From Sesamum alatum (taxonomy: Eukaryota; Streptophyta; Magnoliopsida; Lamiales; Pedaliaceae), in contig JACGWO010000002.1 of assembly GCA_034509735.1 (NCBI GenBank), positions 27,947,636 to 28,011,635 of the forward strand: a stretch of 64,000 nt of DNA, written 5' to 3'. Shown piece after piece: positions 24,302 through 36,413 of the stretch; position 1 is the stretch's first letter; every line of letters starts with the position of its first letter. A model generated the notes under the pieces. The model was not told the DNA's origin, did not search any database, and was given only the letters and a program-made list of their open reading frames with translations. Position numbers and translations under genes: made by a program.

Positions 24302-25210
24302 GAAAATTTATGTGTCCCATCTGATATGGAAAAATATCAAAATCTCCCCTATAAAAATTTAAATAAAAAAAATATCCTTGTATTATAAAAACGACTCACA
24401 CTGCCTCTTGATCAATCTGGACATATTTTTTTGGGGGCAATGACTAAAATTTCTCTCCATATATATGAGCGAAAATTGTTTATTTATATAATATTATATA
24501 AATTCTAATTAAAATATACTTATAATATATAGAATTAAAATTTATAATTTACAAAAATAAAATTATTATTTAAAAATAATAATAACCCCACCCTCACCCC
24601 CACACCCAACCCACGATTGCCTACCCCTAAGGGCGGCATCGGCGACACTGTCGCCCCTCGTTAGGGCAACGCCAGTCGCCTAGGCTAGAAAAAGGTCTGG
24701 GCGACAGCATCACCCTCACTGCGATGGGCGACGGCATCACCCTCGCTACTGGGCGACGGTGTGAGAAGGGCGCATCGCCGCACGCTCCTCTGCAGTGGCA
24801 CTGACTTTTTTTTAAAAAAATATATAATTTTAATTAATTTAATTATGTAATTACAATAATATTATATTAAAAATATTAATATAATTATATATTTACATAA
24901 AAAATAATATTTTACTTTTAATAAATATTTATTATTATTTTAAGATTTATTAAATTATATATATTATATTATATATTATATATATTAGATATATTAGTTG
25001 GGCCATGCAATAGGAGAGAGAAGGGCAAAATTAACAAAAACTGCACTCCGTAAACCCATCTTCATTGTCAACACGTGTGTACCACCAACTCTGGCTTCGC
25101 GGGGATTTTTGAATTTTTTTCATAACATAGGAGGTGTAATTGATATTTTATTTTATACAGGGGATTTTTGAACATTTCTTATATCACATGGGAATCCTTG
25201 TATTTTTCCC
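24302..25210. mobile_element. MULE-like non-autonomous element (candidate)
   Basis: Both ends are long, imperfect terminal inverted repeats of about 100 bp, rich in blocks such as AAAATCTCCCC and AAAATCCCC. The right end reversed starts GGGAAAAATACAAGG; the left starts GAAAATTTATGTGTCCC. A 9-bp near-duplication flanks them: ATTAAAAAA (24293-24301) and ATTAAAAAG (25211-25219). Nine-base duplications and long TIRs are hallmarks of Mutator-like elements. The core (24590-24810) is GC-rich with a repeated GGGCGACGGCATCACCCTC motif, unlike its AT-rich arms. No transposase is present. Confidence 0.6.
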
Positions 25211-25219
25211 ATTAAAAAG

Positions 25220-26389
25220 TTGTGGGATTTTTTTTCTTCAAAATAATCAATTTGTCTTATTGTAGTGATATTTTTTTATTTAATAATTTTACATTAAACG
25301 TGGCACAAAATTATCACAGAGTAATCAAATCTTAATTCAACGAAGTAAACAAAATACTATAAAATTGTATCATTATGTATCTCAAATTTTATCATTCACT
25401 AATTTATACCACCTTACTTTCATCACACAAGGTAAATGAGGCAAAAAATCATTTACTATAATATATTAATTATTTCAGCAAGAACATCAAAAAAAATATT
25501 ATACAGGACAAATGTTTACAGAGTTTCAATTTTTTGTTACACTCAACAAAAATAATGAGTGATCAATGATAAGCCGAATGGCATGGTAGAGACAATTGGG
25601 GAAAAAAAAACAACAATAACTAGAAAATTAGAAAAATAAAAAAGATGTTCGCTAAACTAATAAAGGATGATAGACCTAAAAATGAACATATTAGCCAGAA
25701 ATGCAATACATCAATTGATAATAATGACAAAGATGAGGAGGTCATAACTGAAGAAGATCAGAGAAAAAACACAAAAAAGCAAGATTGTGCAAGAAAAAAA
25801 AAAAAAAAAAGAAGAATAGTTTGAGGTTAAATTTCGACAAAAAAAACTCTCAATAATTTAAAAGGAAAGTACGGGGCAAAATCAATGAAGGAAGCAAAAA
25901 GAATATGTAGCAGGATCAAAATTAAAAAAAAAAAAAAAACAAAGACTAATAAAAGTATTAGATTATAAAATATTATGTTTTATTGTTATTTAAATATAAT
26001 ATTTTTATTTTATTTTATTATTCCTACCTATTAGAACTAACAATTTTTCAAGTTGATTAACACCCTGAGAATTGCATTTCTTTATATAATTCTGAATTAA
26101 TTAATATATTTTATATTAACTATTACTTTTAAAAATTATACTGTTATTTTAATAAAAATAAATTAAATCACGTGCAATACATGTGTTCTCTACTAGTTCA
26201 ATATAAAATCATAATTCACTTTTGATTTATGTCTCATATATCTCATCGTTTGGAAAAGCAAACAAGGTTCAAGAATACAATTTTTGAATGAATCGGAAAA
26301 GAATAAAGAACATGGTTTCAATTTAAAAAAAATATATATATATATATACTTTTCTCGTTAACCAAACTAGAAAATCAATCCCTGTTTTG
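25220..26389. other. AT-rich non-coding sequence 3' of the ERF gene
   Basis: Strongly AT-rich with A runs at about 25797-25812 and 25925-25940 and a TA repeat at 26333-26348. No open frame or element is supported. The last few hundred bases should include the ERF 3' untranslated region and polyadenylation site, which I cannot place. Confidence 0.4.
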
Positions 26390-27070
26390 TCACTGTGAAA
26401 CCGACTCCATCTTGGGCGCCGCCGTCTTCCGTTTCCGCAACAACCCATTCTTCGTAGACGAAGAGCGATCCGGCGATGGTGCTGCTCTCTTCGCCGTAAT
26501 CCTAACCGGCGCCGGCTCACCGGAGTTTATCCTCAGTGGGAAGTTCAGCAAAGCCCGTGACCCGCGCATGCCATATGCCGCCCGGTCATATGCCAACGCT
26601 GCGTCCTCCGCCGTCTCATATGTCCCGAGCCACACCCTTGCCCCATTCTTCGCCGGGTCCCGTATCTCGGCCGCGAACTTCCCCCATGGTCGCTGCCTAA
26701 CCCCTCGGTAATGCTTCCCCCTAGGAAGCACTGGCGCCACTGCTGTCGCCCTCTCCAGCGTCTCCGCTGCTGGAAAATTCAGAATGGTGGGAATTTCAAA
26801 CGAAACTTCACGCTCAGGCTTGGTAAACATCGGAGCAGAGGCCACAGGCGGCAGCCACCCCACATCGGTGGCACTGCTGACGTCCTCATACAGAAACATG
26901 TCTTGAGAGCCACTTTCTTTCATTGTTGGCGTCTCTGACAATTCAGGAAAGCTGGATCCGATTCTGTTATTGGAAAGTACGAAGGGCGTCTGAGAATCAT
27001 CAAGCAAATGTCTTGTAATGGTTTCAAGAAGGGCAAGGTCAGCATCATAATCATCGTTTTCATACATCAT
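26390..27070 (-). CDS. ERF-type AP2 transcription factor (group IX-like)
   Basis: An intronless 226-residue protein, starting at ATG 27070 and stopping at TGA 26390. Residues about 119-178 form one AP2/ERF DNA-binding domain ([20 protein letters not shown], then [21 protein letters not shown] and LLNFP). The Ala and Asp in AAEIRD are the pair typical of the ERF rather than the DREB class, so GCC-box binding in the nucleus is expected. The acidic N-terminus contains [12 protein letters not shown] (14-25), resembling the conserved N-terminal motif of ethylene/jasmonate-responsive group IX members. A basic tail (KR, RKRK, 194-215) may act in nuclear import. Placement in group IX is inference; the ERF assignment is firm. 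A second ATG one codon in could also start it. Confidence 0.95.
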   Translation of the reverse strand: MMYENDDYDADLALLETITRHLLDDSQTPFVLSNNRIGSSFPELSETPTMKESGSQDMFLYEDVSSATDVGWLPPVASAPMFTKPEREVSFEIPTILNFPAAETLERATAVAPVLPRGKHYRGVRQRPWGKFAAEIRDPAKNGARVWLGTYETAEDAALAYDRAAYGMRGSRALLNFPLRINSGEPAPVRITAKRAAPSPDRSSSTKNGLLRKRKTAAPKMESVSQ

Positions 27071-27173
27071 TCCCCCAAAATTTCAAAGTGTCCTAAGAGC
27101 TGTATCCGAAGCAGGAAGATAGGATTGGATATTGGATAACAAGGGCCGCCGTTGGTAAAAGCCGTAGCTGGGG

Positions 27174-27181
27174 TTTATATA
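27174..27181 (-). promoter_or_regulatory. TATA box of the ERF gene
   Basis: The minus strand reads GGCTTATATATAAACC, a good TATA box about 105 bp upstream of the ERF start codon. Transcription would begin near 27145, giving a 5' untranslated region of about 75 bp. A further A run at 27435-27451 lies upstream. No hormone element was assigned. Confidence 0.6.
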
Positions 27182-27696
27182 TAAGCCAAAATTCGACAGA
27201 AGGTTCATGCATTTAGATGAAACCCATCAAGCATTATTATTTTGCAAAAATTCAAAGTTGATCGATTAGTTTATTACAGGATATCAGTTTCTTTGAAGGT
27301 TCCATAAAGGGAAAAGTAAAAAGGCCACGTGTCTAATTTCATTACTATATTTGGATATTGGAATTAGGTGGGAAGTGGGGAAATTGTCATGAGTTGCGAG
27401 AGCAACAGGTAAAGCCGTCGTGCTCTACTTATTGAAAAAAAAAAAAAAAACAACGCCGTCTTGCTCTTGTCCTAAGCGAATTTAGGATGCGAAGCTAAAC
27501 AGAAAGTTCGAGGCGAAAGATGGTTAATTATTCTAAAAATAAATAAATAAAGTGATAGTTGCCATTGTCCCTAGTTCAAAGACCTTTTGACAAAAGAATA
27601 AAAAATAGAAAACAACGATTTAAGGAATTAGTCGAACTTATTTATTCTGATTTCGGTCTAATAACGCTTAAACTTCCACAACACTTAAAATTATAT

Positions 27697-28881
27697 CAGC
27701 AAAATGCATCCAACCCCCTTAGTTATACGAAAATAGCAATCCCTTATGTTAAAAAAATTCTCAATTTACTCCCTTGTGTTTTTAAAAACGAAGCAAAATA
27801 CCCCGTTACATCATGGGGTGTCCTTCACGTGCTGGGGGTGCGATTTTACTTCGATTTTAGCTTATAAAATGACTTTTATGTCCTAATAATCAACCATTAA
27901 ATTTTATGTTATATATATATATATATCAACGGCTGAGATTTAACAAATAAATCAATGGTCAAGATTTTTACTTATCTAGATCAATGGTTCACAATGATGT
28001 ATCCAATCAATGGCTTATATCAATTTGAATTAAATCAGCGGCTCAAATTTATACAATTTATAAAAAATAAATTTAAAAAATATGAAAAATTATTTTGGAA
28101 TAAATAAACATATATATATATATGAAATATACATATAATATTAATAAAAATATAAAAATAGAAATAAAAAAAATTGAGGAAGGGGGAGGACCGCCGCCGT
28201 CGTCCGGGAAGAGGTAGGTTGAGGCGGGGTGACGCGGCTGAGGAAGGGGAGGGAGGCCGATGGTGGCTTGGTAGGGGGAAGGGGGCGACGGCAGCTGGGG
28301 AGGGGAAGGTGCGCGGCTGCGAAGGGGAAGGGGCGATGGGCGCGACTGCGAGAGGCGGCGACGGGGGCGACTGCGAAGAGGGAGGGTGGCCACTGGCGCG
28401 ACTGCGAAGAGGGAGGGCGGCGATGGGCGCGGCTGCGAAGAGGGAGGAGGCGGCGCCGGTTGGAGAGGGGGAGGGGAAGAGGCGCAGCTGCGAAGGGGAG
28501 GAGTGTCGGCGGCGGCCGGCCGACTGGAGAAGAAGGATGTAGATACATATATTATATATATTTATCATAAATATATATTATATATCGTATATATATACAT
28601 ATATTTTTAAAATATATTTCAAAATTTGTTAAATAAATTATATATATAATGAAATTTGGACCGTTGATTTGTATCAGATAAAATCCAACGGCTGTAAAAT
28701 AAAAGTACAAATAAAAAAATTAAAATAAAAGGATATTGAGCGCGTGTATCACGCAACTTACGTGAGGGGGGTATTTTGCTTATTTATTTAAAACACAAGT
28801 GGGTAAATTGAGAGTTTATTTTTCACAAGGGGATAAATTGCTATTTTCACATAACACAGGAGGGTAAATTGAATTTTGCCC
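27697..28881. mobile_element. MULE-like non-autonomous element with GC-rich core
   Basis: Terminal inverted repeats of about 130 bp: the left end begins CAGCAAAATGCATCC and the right end reversed begins GGGCAAAATTCAATTTACCC. Both share AAAATAGCAAT, CTCAATTTAC and AGCAAAATACCCC blocks in order. A perfect 9-bp duplication AAATTATAT flanks it (27688-27696 and 28882-28890), as expected of Mutator-like transposition. The core (28170-28530) is a purine-biased GC-rich minisatellite with GCGACTGCGAAGAGGGAGG-type units. Open frames through that core on both strands are low-complexity artefacts. It has no transposase. It sits about 0.5 kb upstream of the ERF promoter. Confidence 0.85.
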
Positions 28882-28890
28882 AAATTATAT

Positions 28891-30273
28891 CTAATATTCT
28901 TGTTATTCGTTATCATCTTACAAATAGATCCAATTGTTAATCATATTAGATATGTACCAGTGTTCGGTAACACAATAATGGTCAAAGATTTTCAAGAAAA
29001 TCCAAAGATTATTGGGGACTAACCTGCAAAATAAAGGTTAACACTCCAATATTTAATTCAACAACTAAATCGGAGGGCAAAACTCGAAATAATGTGAGGT
29101 GATGATGAATTGAATTATGTGGAGTGCTTGCATGTAAGAGTGGGAGCTAAAGTAAGTTTGTAAAGTGCAGAAAATGAGTGGGGAAGGTGTAGCCTCGCTG
29201 TCCGAGAGTGGAAATGAGTTGAGTATAAGTGACTTAGAGTGATCTTACCTTTTGACCGTAAGAATACCTCTATTTGTAAAGGGAATTAGCGAGATTCAAA
29301 GGGTGGACATCGGCAATCCATATATCAAAGGAAACCCCCACATCTTAGCTTCACAGCATAACCTTCAGACATGATTTGGAGTTATTCTTTGGTAGTTACA
29401 ACTGTTTGAATGGGTCTTGCACAGTTAACTCAAGAAACAAGGAAATTGGTTATTAGCTGCTTTGTCCAGCTTGTCCCGTTAATGTAGGGGGCATTAGTTG
29501 GAGATCTTTTAGGCAATGTGAATCGTGCTGTGGAAAATCTAAGTGACGTGTCGTCCCTCCGTACAATGTCTGGGCTTGTTGATTGCGCCTTGTTGTTGGA
29601 TCTTGTCATGTTAAACAAGAATAATGGCCTTGAGCCTCTTACATATTGTATGTTCTTTTTTAGCAGGGTTGGGCCCATTGTGCTGGTCGAATGGGCCCCA
29701 TTTTCTTGTGTTGGGCTTTGAAAAAGACTTTAGGGGCATCGTCACTCCCCTCACTCCAGTAGTGCAAGACTTGTATTTGACTATTGGAGTAGGAAGTCTA
29801 GTCTGGCTGCACAAAGTTCTTATTTCAAGAATTGTTATACCTAGAAATTTCCTTATTGCGCTTTGTTAGCACAGCTTGCCGCGCAGGGCAGATTGGATTA
29901 TCCTGTTGTATTATAGGAGGCCTTATCTGTGCATAATAGCTTTTCCTACCTAAGGGAATTTGGTGGGATATGCAAATATCACAAAAAAGGAAGTGATAAA
30001 AATCAAAGCAGGTTTATAGGGCTGGCAGTGTGAATGATGCACGCACGCACCCTTAGATTGGTCATGAATGCCATGTGGGCAGAGAGAGGTAGAGTCACAA
30101 CTTGGCATGAATCCTTTGTGCCTTTCTTTTAAAGCAAGGCAGCAACTCTTCGTGATTAGTGCATCCTCGCAAGTTTCTTGGCAAAATAGGTGCATTTCTT
30201 CTTCCCATTCCTCTTCATTGTTTTATCATTTTCTTTTCACTCTACACACCATCCCAAAAACTTTTTCAAAGTA
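28891..30273. other. non-coding stretch, possible old LTR
   Basis: No coding region is supported. A pyrimidine tract at about 29739-29758 (CATCGTCACTCCCCTCAC) could be the complement of a polypurine tract with a minus-strand LTR to its left. That would suit the gypsy-type antisense frame at 30274, but no LTR partner or duplication was seen. Confidence 0.25.
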
Positions 30274-30890
30274 TGTCAAGGGTTAGTGTGGATGGGAAAG
30301 CAGTGGAAGAGGTTATGGTAGATCTGGTAGGGTCTTTTATGGAGGAGAAATTTGCTCATGTCCCTTTTGACTCCACCTCGCACCACAGGGAGGATGAGAG
30401 TGAAGGAGGTGATGATGGGAATAGTTAAGAAGAGCGGGAGAGCGTCAACGCTAAGAATAGACAGGTGACTGAACAAGTAGATTCCTTTACGGTATATGGG
30501 TCTAGATTCACTGTTGGGGATGAGGTTCGTACCAGAGAGATTGGTAACCCTAATCAGTAGTCCTGATTTTCCTCCTGATGGTTTTTTTGTATGTTTACGT
30601 AGCTTAGTTAGAGAATATTCTATGGTTTCCCATACCTTCGTTCTATTTGGAAACTGCCCCCGCTTAATGCTCCTTTGAACCAATTGGTCCCTAAGTCCAT
30701 CAACATATTTGCTTGCTGCTACATGCTAGTGACTGCTGATGGTGACACATCCACTACTGCTCATTTCCACTCCTCTTTCTTGGTCAAACGGGGGGAGAGG
30801 GGGTTGGTGTGCTTTATTACCTCTTTGAAGGAATGGAAGAGAATGTATTTCTTTATTTCTTCCCAAGTCCCATGAAATTTTCCTCGCATG
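30274..30890 (+). pseudogene. remnant of a gypsy-associated gag-like ORF (Transposase_28 type)
   Basis: A frame from ATG 30274 (start MSRVSVDGKAVEE) breaks at a TAA near 30426. Further pieces in shifted frames read PPDGFFVCLRSLV and then NQLVPKSINIFACCYML with the ITSLKEWKRMYFF block. The order resembles the plant family annotated as putative gypsy-type transposon protein (Pfam Transposase_28), which is often an extra ORF in Tat-lineage gypsy elements. The assignment rests on remembered family pattern. It is a pseudogene. Confidence 0.4.
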
Positions 30891-30900
30891 TGGATTGTGA

Positions 30901-32308
30901 ACCCTTCTGAGTACACTAGGTACTCAACTCAAACTCGCCCTACAAGACTCGCCCAATCCCTCCGTTGCACAACCACCACAACACCACGTAACTAGAGCAC
31001 CCATCTACAAGGAGAATGGGAGAAAAAAGAAAAAAAACCACATCATCTTTGTCCCATTTTCTACTTTTTCAATTTCATCTGTAATGCCCATCGTATTTTT
31101 ATAGTAAAACTCAAATGACATCATTCGATCCACGCTATTAAAAGTAGCAGACCACAAGCACGAATCAGAATACCTCAATCTAGCCACAAAATGAGCACTG
31201 TACTGATCTATAGATCCAAAAGACATCCGCCCAATACTAAGCACAAAAACGACCAGTTTACCAATCTCTACATCTAAATACCGTCGTTAGTCAAGACATG
31301 CCTATCAATCCACGCCGATCACACCCGCACCAATCTATCAAACAGGTGAATCGATTCTGCTATACTAAGAACCACACTGCCACACTCGCGTCAATCTTTC
31401 CGTCGAAGAATAACCGACAGTACAGCCCCTCAGGCGAGAGGATCCCACCATCCAGAAAAGAAGGACGAACTAGCAACTAACAATTCACCGTATGTATTTT
31501 CTCTTTGATTCTAGTTTTTTTCTTTCATCTGTATTTTTTTTTTATTGTGCACCACATTTTTATATTCACAACAAAACGACAATCATTCCACTCCTCTCAT
31601 TAGAAGCAGTACACTACAAACATCACTTGCGACACCACGTACGCAACGAACAAATAAAGTATTTTGGACCAAAATTGGTATTGTAACATACAAGCATCAC
31701 AACAGGGGACCAAAACAACCAAAACAACAGCATTCCGAACACCATAGCTTAAAACGTCGTCGTTTCTTATGTTATGGTGTAAGAAAAAAAAAAATATTGG
31801 ACCAGAAATCGTACTATAGCAACCGTCCTCAACATTTATAATTAGAATTGAGTATAGTTTTCTATTGGATGTATAATTTTTATTTTTAAATAATTTATCT
31901 CAAATTTAATTTTCTACTATATATGTACAATTGGATAGATTATGTATTTCATCTACATATTTATTTCTCACCTATATATTAGATTATTTATCTTTCCACT
32001 ATTTACTATATATATTTATTTATTTTTATAATAGCTTTTTATATATATTTATTTTATATGAAAATTGAACTAGAAATTCAATAGGTCAAAATCATTAAGT
32101 TATACCAAGAAAATTTTGACCTTCGATTTTAATCAAGCAAGATCCCATAATTTAAAATAAGGGGTATAAGCATAATTATCAAACTAAAAAATTTAAAAAC
32201 AACATATAATTTTGCACGTGATATGCACTCGCCACTTGAGTGGTTTTTGTTGCGCATTTCTTCTCCTCACAAGTAAGTTTTTCAGCATTCCTACGTAAAG
32301 ATAAATTT
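30901..32308. other. AT-rich non-coding sequence
   Basis: No gene, repeat boundary or RNA recognised. From 31850 to 32250 it is more than 75% A+T. Confidence 0.4.
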
Positions 32309-32313
32309 CTAAC

Positions 32314-32654
32314 TGATGGTGACAAATAAAATCATGTACTAAATTACCGAAATACCCCTGAACATATGTAATTACCAGATTGTCATTGGGTAGTTATTAT
32401 CCTTGTGAGTTAGTGGGGTGATGTAAATTACTAAGATGCCCCTAGTGATTAAATTGTAATCGTTAGATGATAGGCGGTTGGAGGGTAAATCTGTCTTTGC
32501 GTCCCTCCACATTTACTATAAATAGGACGTTTAATCCGTTGTAAAACTCACTTTGCTACTTTTGGAATAAGAAGAAAGAGAGGAATTCTTGAGTTCTTGG
32601 CTTGTGATGTGTGATTATGCTTGGATCAAACGCTTCCCGATTTTCACCCCCTCA
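32314..32654 (+). repeat. 5' LTR of the short gypsy element
   Basis: Starts TGATGGTGACAAATAAAATC and ends TTTCACCCCCTCA. It contains a promoter-like CTATAAATAGG at about 32516-32526. It shares most positions with the 3' LTR over its whole length. Confidence 0.9.
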
Positions 32655-32655
32655 A

Positions 32656-32674
32656 CTTGGCACCGTCTGTGGGA
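32656..32674 (+). promoter_or_regulatory. gypsy primer-binding site
   Basis: CTTGGCACCGTCTGTGGGA immediately follows the LTR. It is one base from the common plant gypsy site CTTGGCGCCGTCTGTGGGA and gives the element's plus orientation. Confidence 0.8.
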
Positions 32675-32694
32675 ACCTGATCTAAGCATTGAGG

Positions 32695-33165
32695 ATGAAC
32701 ACCCGGTCAAGAGTCAGGAACGGGAATGCGGGACAAGAAGAACTCAAAAGAGGAGGGGAGAATCACGTGCAAGTTCACGTACCGGAGAATCTGCCCGCTC
32801 GCGACCTTCAGAACGAGAGGCAGGAAGATGCAGAGGTTCCGCCTCCGTCCCCAATCATTCGGGTAACTCCAGAGGCACTTCGCCAATTGATGGAAGATGC
32901 GTCTGTCCAAGCCGCAGAGAGGGCTGTGGCCCAGTACATAGCAGGACATGCGTTACCCCCACGACCCCCTCGCTATCCTCGCAGAGGCCAAGACGCTCCC
33001 TTGGCCCCCGAGGGTTGCGAGCAGAGGCCCGGGGACGCCCATCAAGGTTTGAATTGTGAGGAGGAAGTCAACAGCAGGGCCACGCAACCAGAGTACTACT
33101 ATTACCCTTCACCTCCTCTAAGATACGTAGGCGAAGAAGACAAATATTTCCCCATGGAGACGTGA
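32695..33165 (+). pseudogene. gypsy gag N-terminal fragment
   Basis: An open frame of 156 codons starts at ATG 32695, 20 bp beyond the primer site. It has the charged, Pro-rich N-terminal region typical of plant gypsy Gag, including the motif TPEALRQLMEDASVQAAERA, related to the LTPEELQKMIEEA motif of the gag at 22332. It ends before the capsid core, zinc knuckle and pol. The sequence from 33166 to about 33430 continues in the same style without an open frame. It cannot encode a working Gag. Confidence 0.7.
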
Positions 33166-33429
33166 AGACAACTATTTCCCCCTCCGCGCCCGGAGGAGGT
33201 ACCACCGATATAGGAAGGAATGTATCAAGAGATGGGCGGCCATATGCCTCCCCCACCTAGGTTATCGAGTCCCTTAGGACCCGTTGTATACCCAACACGA
33301 TCCTTGGTAGTAGAGCCCCCATGACAGAGTCCATTTGCCCCCCCACATTCTAGCAGAAGGGATTCATCCGGGGGTCAAGATCCCCAGGAGCATCCCTAGC
33401 TCGAGCAGGAGGGGAACACCGGCGATCAC

Positions 33430-34016
33430 TTACCCCCTCCTCGAGGGGGGCGATGGAGGGTTGCGAGACCTTTGAGCAGTCTCCCTTTCACGGGCATTTT
33501 CCCTCTCACGGTCTGTCTTGAAGCGTTGAACATCGTAAAGAGTAACTTTCTTTCCTGCAGGGGACAACAAAGAATGAATGAGATGACAAGGAGAAAAAGT
33601 TTGTAAGGAGAGGAAAAGATAACAAAAGACAAAATCAAGTAATGTAGTACTAGCAGAAATTAAAGACTTGACATCAACGGGTTGGTCAAACAACCCTACC
33701 CCAATAAATGACATGCGGAGGTCGTGGACAGGATCAGGCACAGGAGGTGACTCTCCCTAAGGAGTCTCCAACCCCCAGTTTAGGTCTTTTACATAAAGAA
33801 AATTTTCCTTCCAGGGACCTTTTGAGGAAGCATCCCCCTCCAAAAATTTACAACCACCTCGGGGATAGAAATAGAAATAGGAATCGTTGGGGACCTTCCT
33901 AAGTGTGAACAGAGTCTAGAAAGCCTCAAAGGAGGGAGTCAAGTCGAGATTCCTAAAGCGTTGAAGGAACCCCTCAAAGCATATGAAGGAGTTTGGGGTA
34001 AATTGGCTAATGCTCA
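33430..34016 (-). pseudogene. C-terminal half of an antisense gag-like ORF in the gypsy element
   Basis: Read from 34016 downward, this continues the ORF begun at 57009-56467 on the same strand. Joining the Harbinger flanks with one TCA copy keeps a single reading frame (ITRNTLSISQFTPNSF, FICFEGFLQRFRNLD, then FYPRGGCKFLEG). A stop interrupts FEAF-TLFTL, another follows, and an intron-like CTGCAG acceptor precedes KKVTLYDVQRFKTDRE. The pattern matches plant Transposase_28-type proteins. Function of the family is unknown. Confidence 0.6.
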
Positions 34017-34725
34017 GGGCATGTTTACTTTTCAGTATGTGATAAATGGCATGAATAGTGCATTTGTGATAAATGGTAGGATTAGCTTTTATCTGACAAT
34101 TTTTTTTGCTATTTACTTGATTGTACATATGCAATGACTATTTGGATGAGTGATATAGGCATTTGTTTACTTGCATGGGTAGAATAGTGTGATAAATGGG
34201 GAAATTCCATATTTGCCCATGAATAAGACAAACATCTTGTCTTATCAAAAAAAAAAGCAAATAGTGTTACTTGATACTTGTGCCATCACCCTCAACCCTT
34301 CCCACGTCTGCTATCCATTTCTTCATTCTTCTCACTTCTCATATCTTCTCCATGTACCAACTTCGTAGGTAAGATAGGACTTCAAATCTTCGTTTCTTCA
34401 TCCGTCGTGTTGTAGAGGTAAGTAATATATAATCTTAATTTTTTTCCCGTACTTAATTAGTTATTAAATCTTTGAGCCGATTAAGCAATATAGTTCCTAT
34501 ATTAGTGGTGAGGTGGTGATAGATCTAACCAGAAATATATTTACATGAGAACATTTTAATTCTATTTTCCGCCATTTAAATCAATTTACTTTTATTTCCA
34601 TATGCATTTCAATTTGTATGCTATTTGAACCGATATTCTTTTATTGGCCAAAAATGTTTTTGTGATATTTATTTACTCGCCTTATAAAAAATTTCTAAGG
34701 AGTTACCCTAAATTCGGAAAAAAAA

Positions 34726-35245
34726 ATGAGTAATCGAACGACAAGCAGTTCCACCCGACAGGGTACAACCTATGCATCAAGCTCGGACGCACCATTCCAG
34801 ACATGTGACTGTGGAGAACCCGTTGTGATGAGGACATCTTGGACATCAGCTAATCCGGGAAGACGCTTTCGTGGCTGCTCTGGTATAAAAGTCAGTGTAC
34901 TGATTCCTAACAAACTTACTTCCGAAAATTGCATTACTCTTTGGTTTACATATACGTCAATTAATTATTTCTACGGCATAAGTTATTTACTAATGCTAAG
35001 GCCATCGTCTTATGAAATTAAAGGGGTTCTATTGCGGGATATTTGAATGAATTGATCCTCCAATGTGTCCACGAGCCATGGAGATTATTCCAGGACTATT
35101 GAAGCGTATTTCACGTTCGGATGCTAAGCTTAAGGAATTGAACGAAGAATTGGCTAATGTGGAGTGTATGCGACGACGCTTAACGAAAATCATAGTATGC
35201 CTCTTGGTTGTTTGGGTGATTACAATTGTAGCAATGATGCCTTAG
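34726..35245 (+). pseudogene. GRF zinc-finger, coiled-coil, membrane-anchor gene with a stop
   Basis: Exon 1 (34726-34890) encodes a Ser/Thr-rich N-terminus and most of a GRF zinc finger: CDCG (Cys27, Cys29), TSWTSANPGRRFRGC (Cys51). A 133-bp intron (34891-35023, GT...AG) leads to exon 2 with YCGIFE and IDPPMC, the family's conserved second half, then a charged helix (RISRSDAKLKELNEELANVE, likely coiled coil) and a hydrophobic C-terminal helix (IIVCLLVVWVITIVAMM) before TAG at 35243. The Trp expected between FE and IDPP is TGA (35048-35050), so the full protein cannot be made. GRF fingers bind single-stranded nucleic acid in other proteins; the role of these plant proteins is not established. 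Confidence 0.8.
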
Positions 35246-36413
35246 GTGTTATTTTATGCTCGTACAACATTCATGACCTGTTAAAATTATTCACGTCTTC
35301 ATAAAGATGTGAATAAACATCATGTTTCATGTGTTCCTTATGTGTAACTACCGTTTCAGACATCGGAATTTTAACAATGTTTATTCCCGGGTCCGTTATG
35401 GGTTTGTGCATGAAATTTCTGGCTTTAAATTCCATTGTTCCTTATTGCCATAAAGGTGATGAAAATGATCTTCAAGTGTAATTGGTTGTTGTTTATGTTA
35501 TCTTATTCGCATAGGTGCGCGTCTTAATATCAAATTAATACACGTTCACGCTAGTTTTCATCGTATGTAATTAATATATAAACCATAGCTTTCTAAAATA
35601 TCAATATGGACTTCACCATATTACTCTAGTTTCTTATTAATTAGTTAATTAATAACATACCCATATTATTCATATTTCTGTTCGTGAAGACAAACGTAAA
35701 ATGTTCTAATGATATAGGGAATTTATATGTGGGCGGCGAGCATTTCTAATTTTATAGTATGTTGCCAGTTTTTACTTTTACAAGATGTTCTAATATATCC
35801 AACTATCTAATTAGTTAATTTCTACTTTTACAATACATTGCAATTTCTACAATTTTTGATTTCGAATGCAATTATCCGAAATTACAACTTGCAATTATTC
35901 TATCAATGTGGTAGGTTGTTGCAATAAAATCTCATATATGTTTTCATTGCAAGCAAATATCCCATATCTTGTACTTGCAACACTTTTGGATCACCTACCA
36001 ATATTGATTATAATATTTCAAGTCATAAATTACATCCATATTCCACTTCTCACCCTAAGCCTAAAATGACCTCTACTTTATTTTACCAAACAAAACTCTA
36101 GCAGCCGAAAATAGTTGCACAGGAGAAAGAATTTTCTTCCATGTTTGGGAGATTTGGTATGTAAGGCACAGTCTTTGAGCTATCAATCAATCAATCCTGT
36201 ATTGTCCCTTCAACTATTAATATTTGTGTAAGATGGGTTGGTGTATAATTAACCTACAACCCAAATATCCAACTACTCAACCAAACCAAACTCCGACTAT
36301 GGTACAAGAAATTTGCTTATAAATATACCACATTGTGCAGTTCACTTCTTCGTAAGCACAAAACTTCGCTTTCTTATATTACTTGCATGCAATCTGTATA
36401 GCCTCATTGTAAA
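35246..36413. other. AT-rich intergenic sequence inside the Harbinger element
   Basis: No frame, repeat border or RNA recognised between the GRF gene and the first Myb/SANT-like gene. The last 200 bp should include that gene's promoter. Confidence 0.4.

Noticed and set aside
26170..26197. Possible Helitron 3' end (hairpin CACGTG-CAATA-CATGTG followed by CTAGT)
   Set aside because: Shape is right, but no TC-type 5' end, helicase or second copy was found, so the element cannot be defined.
26323..26938. Frames on the other strand and in other frames over the ERF gene
   Set aside because: Shadows of the AP2/ERF coding sequence.
28174..28570. Long open frames on both strands in a GC-rich tract
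   Set aside because: Low-complexity Gly/Arg or Pro/Ser repeats in every frame, from a purine-biased minisatellite inside a MULE-like element.
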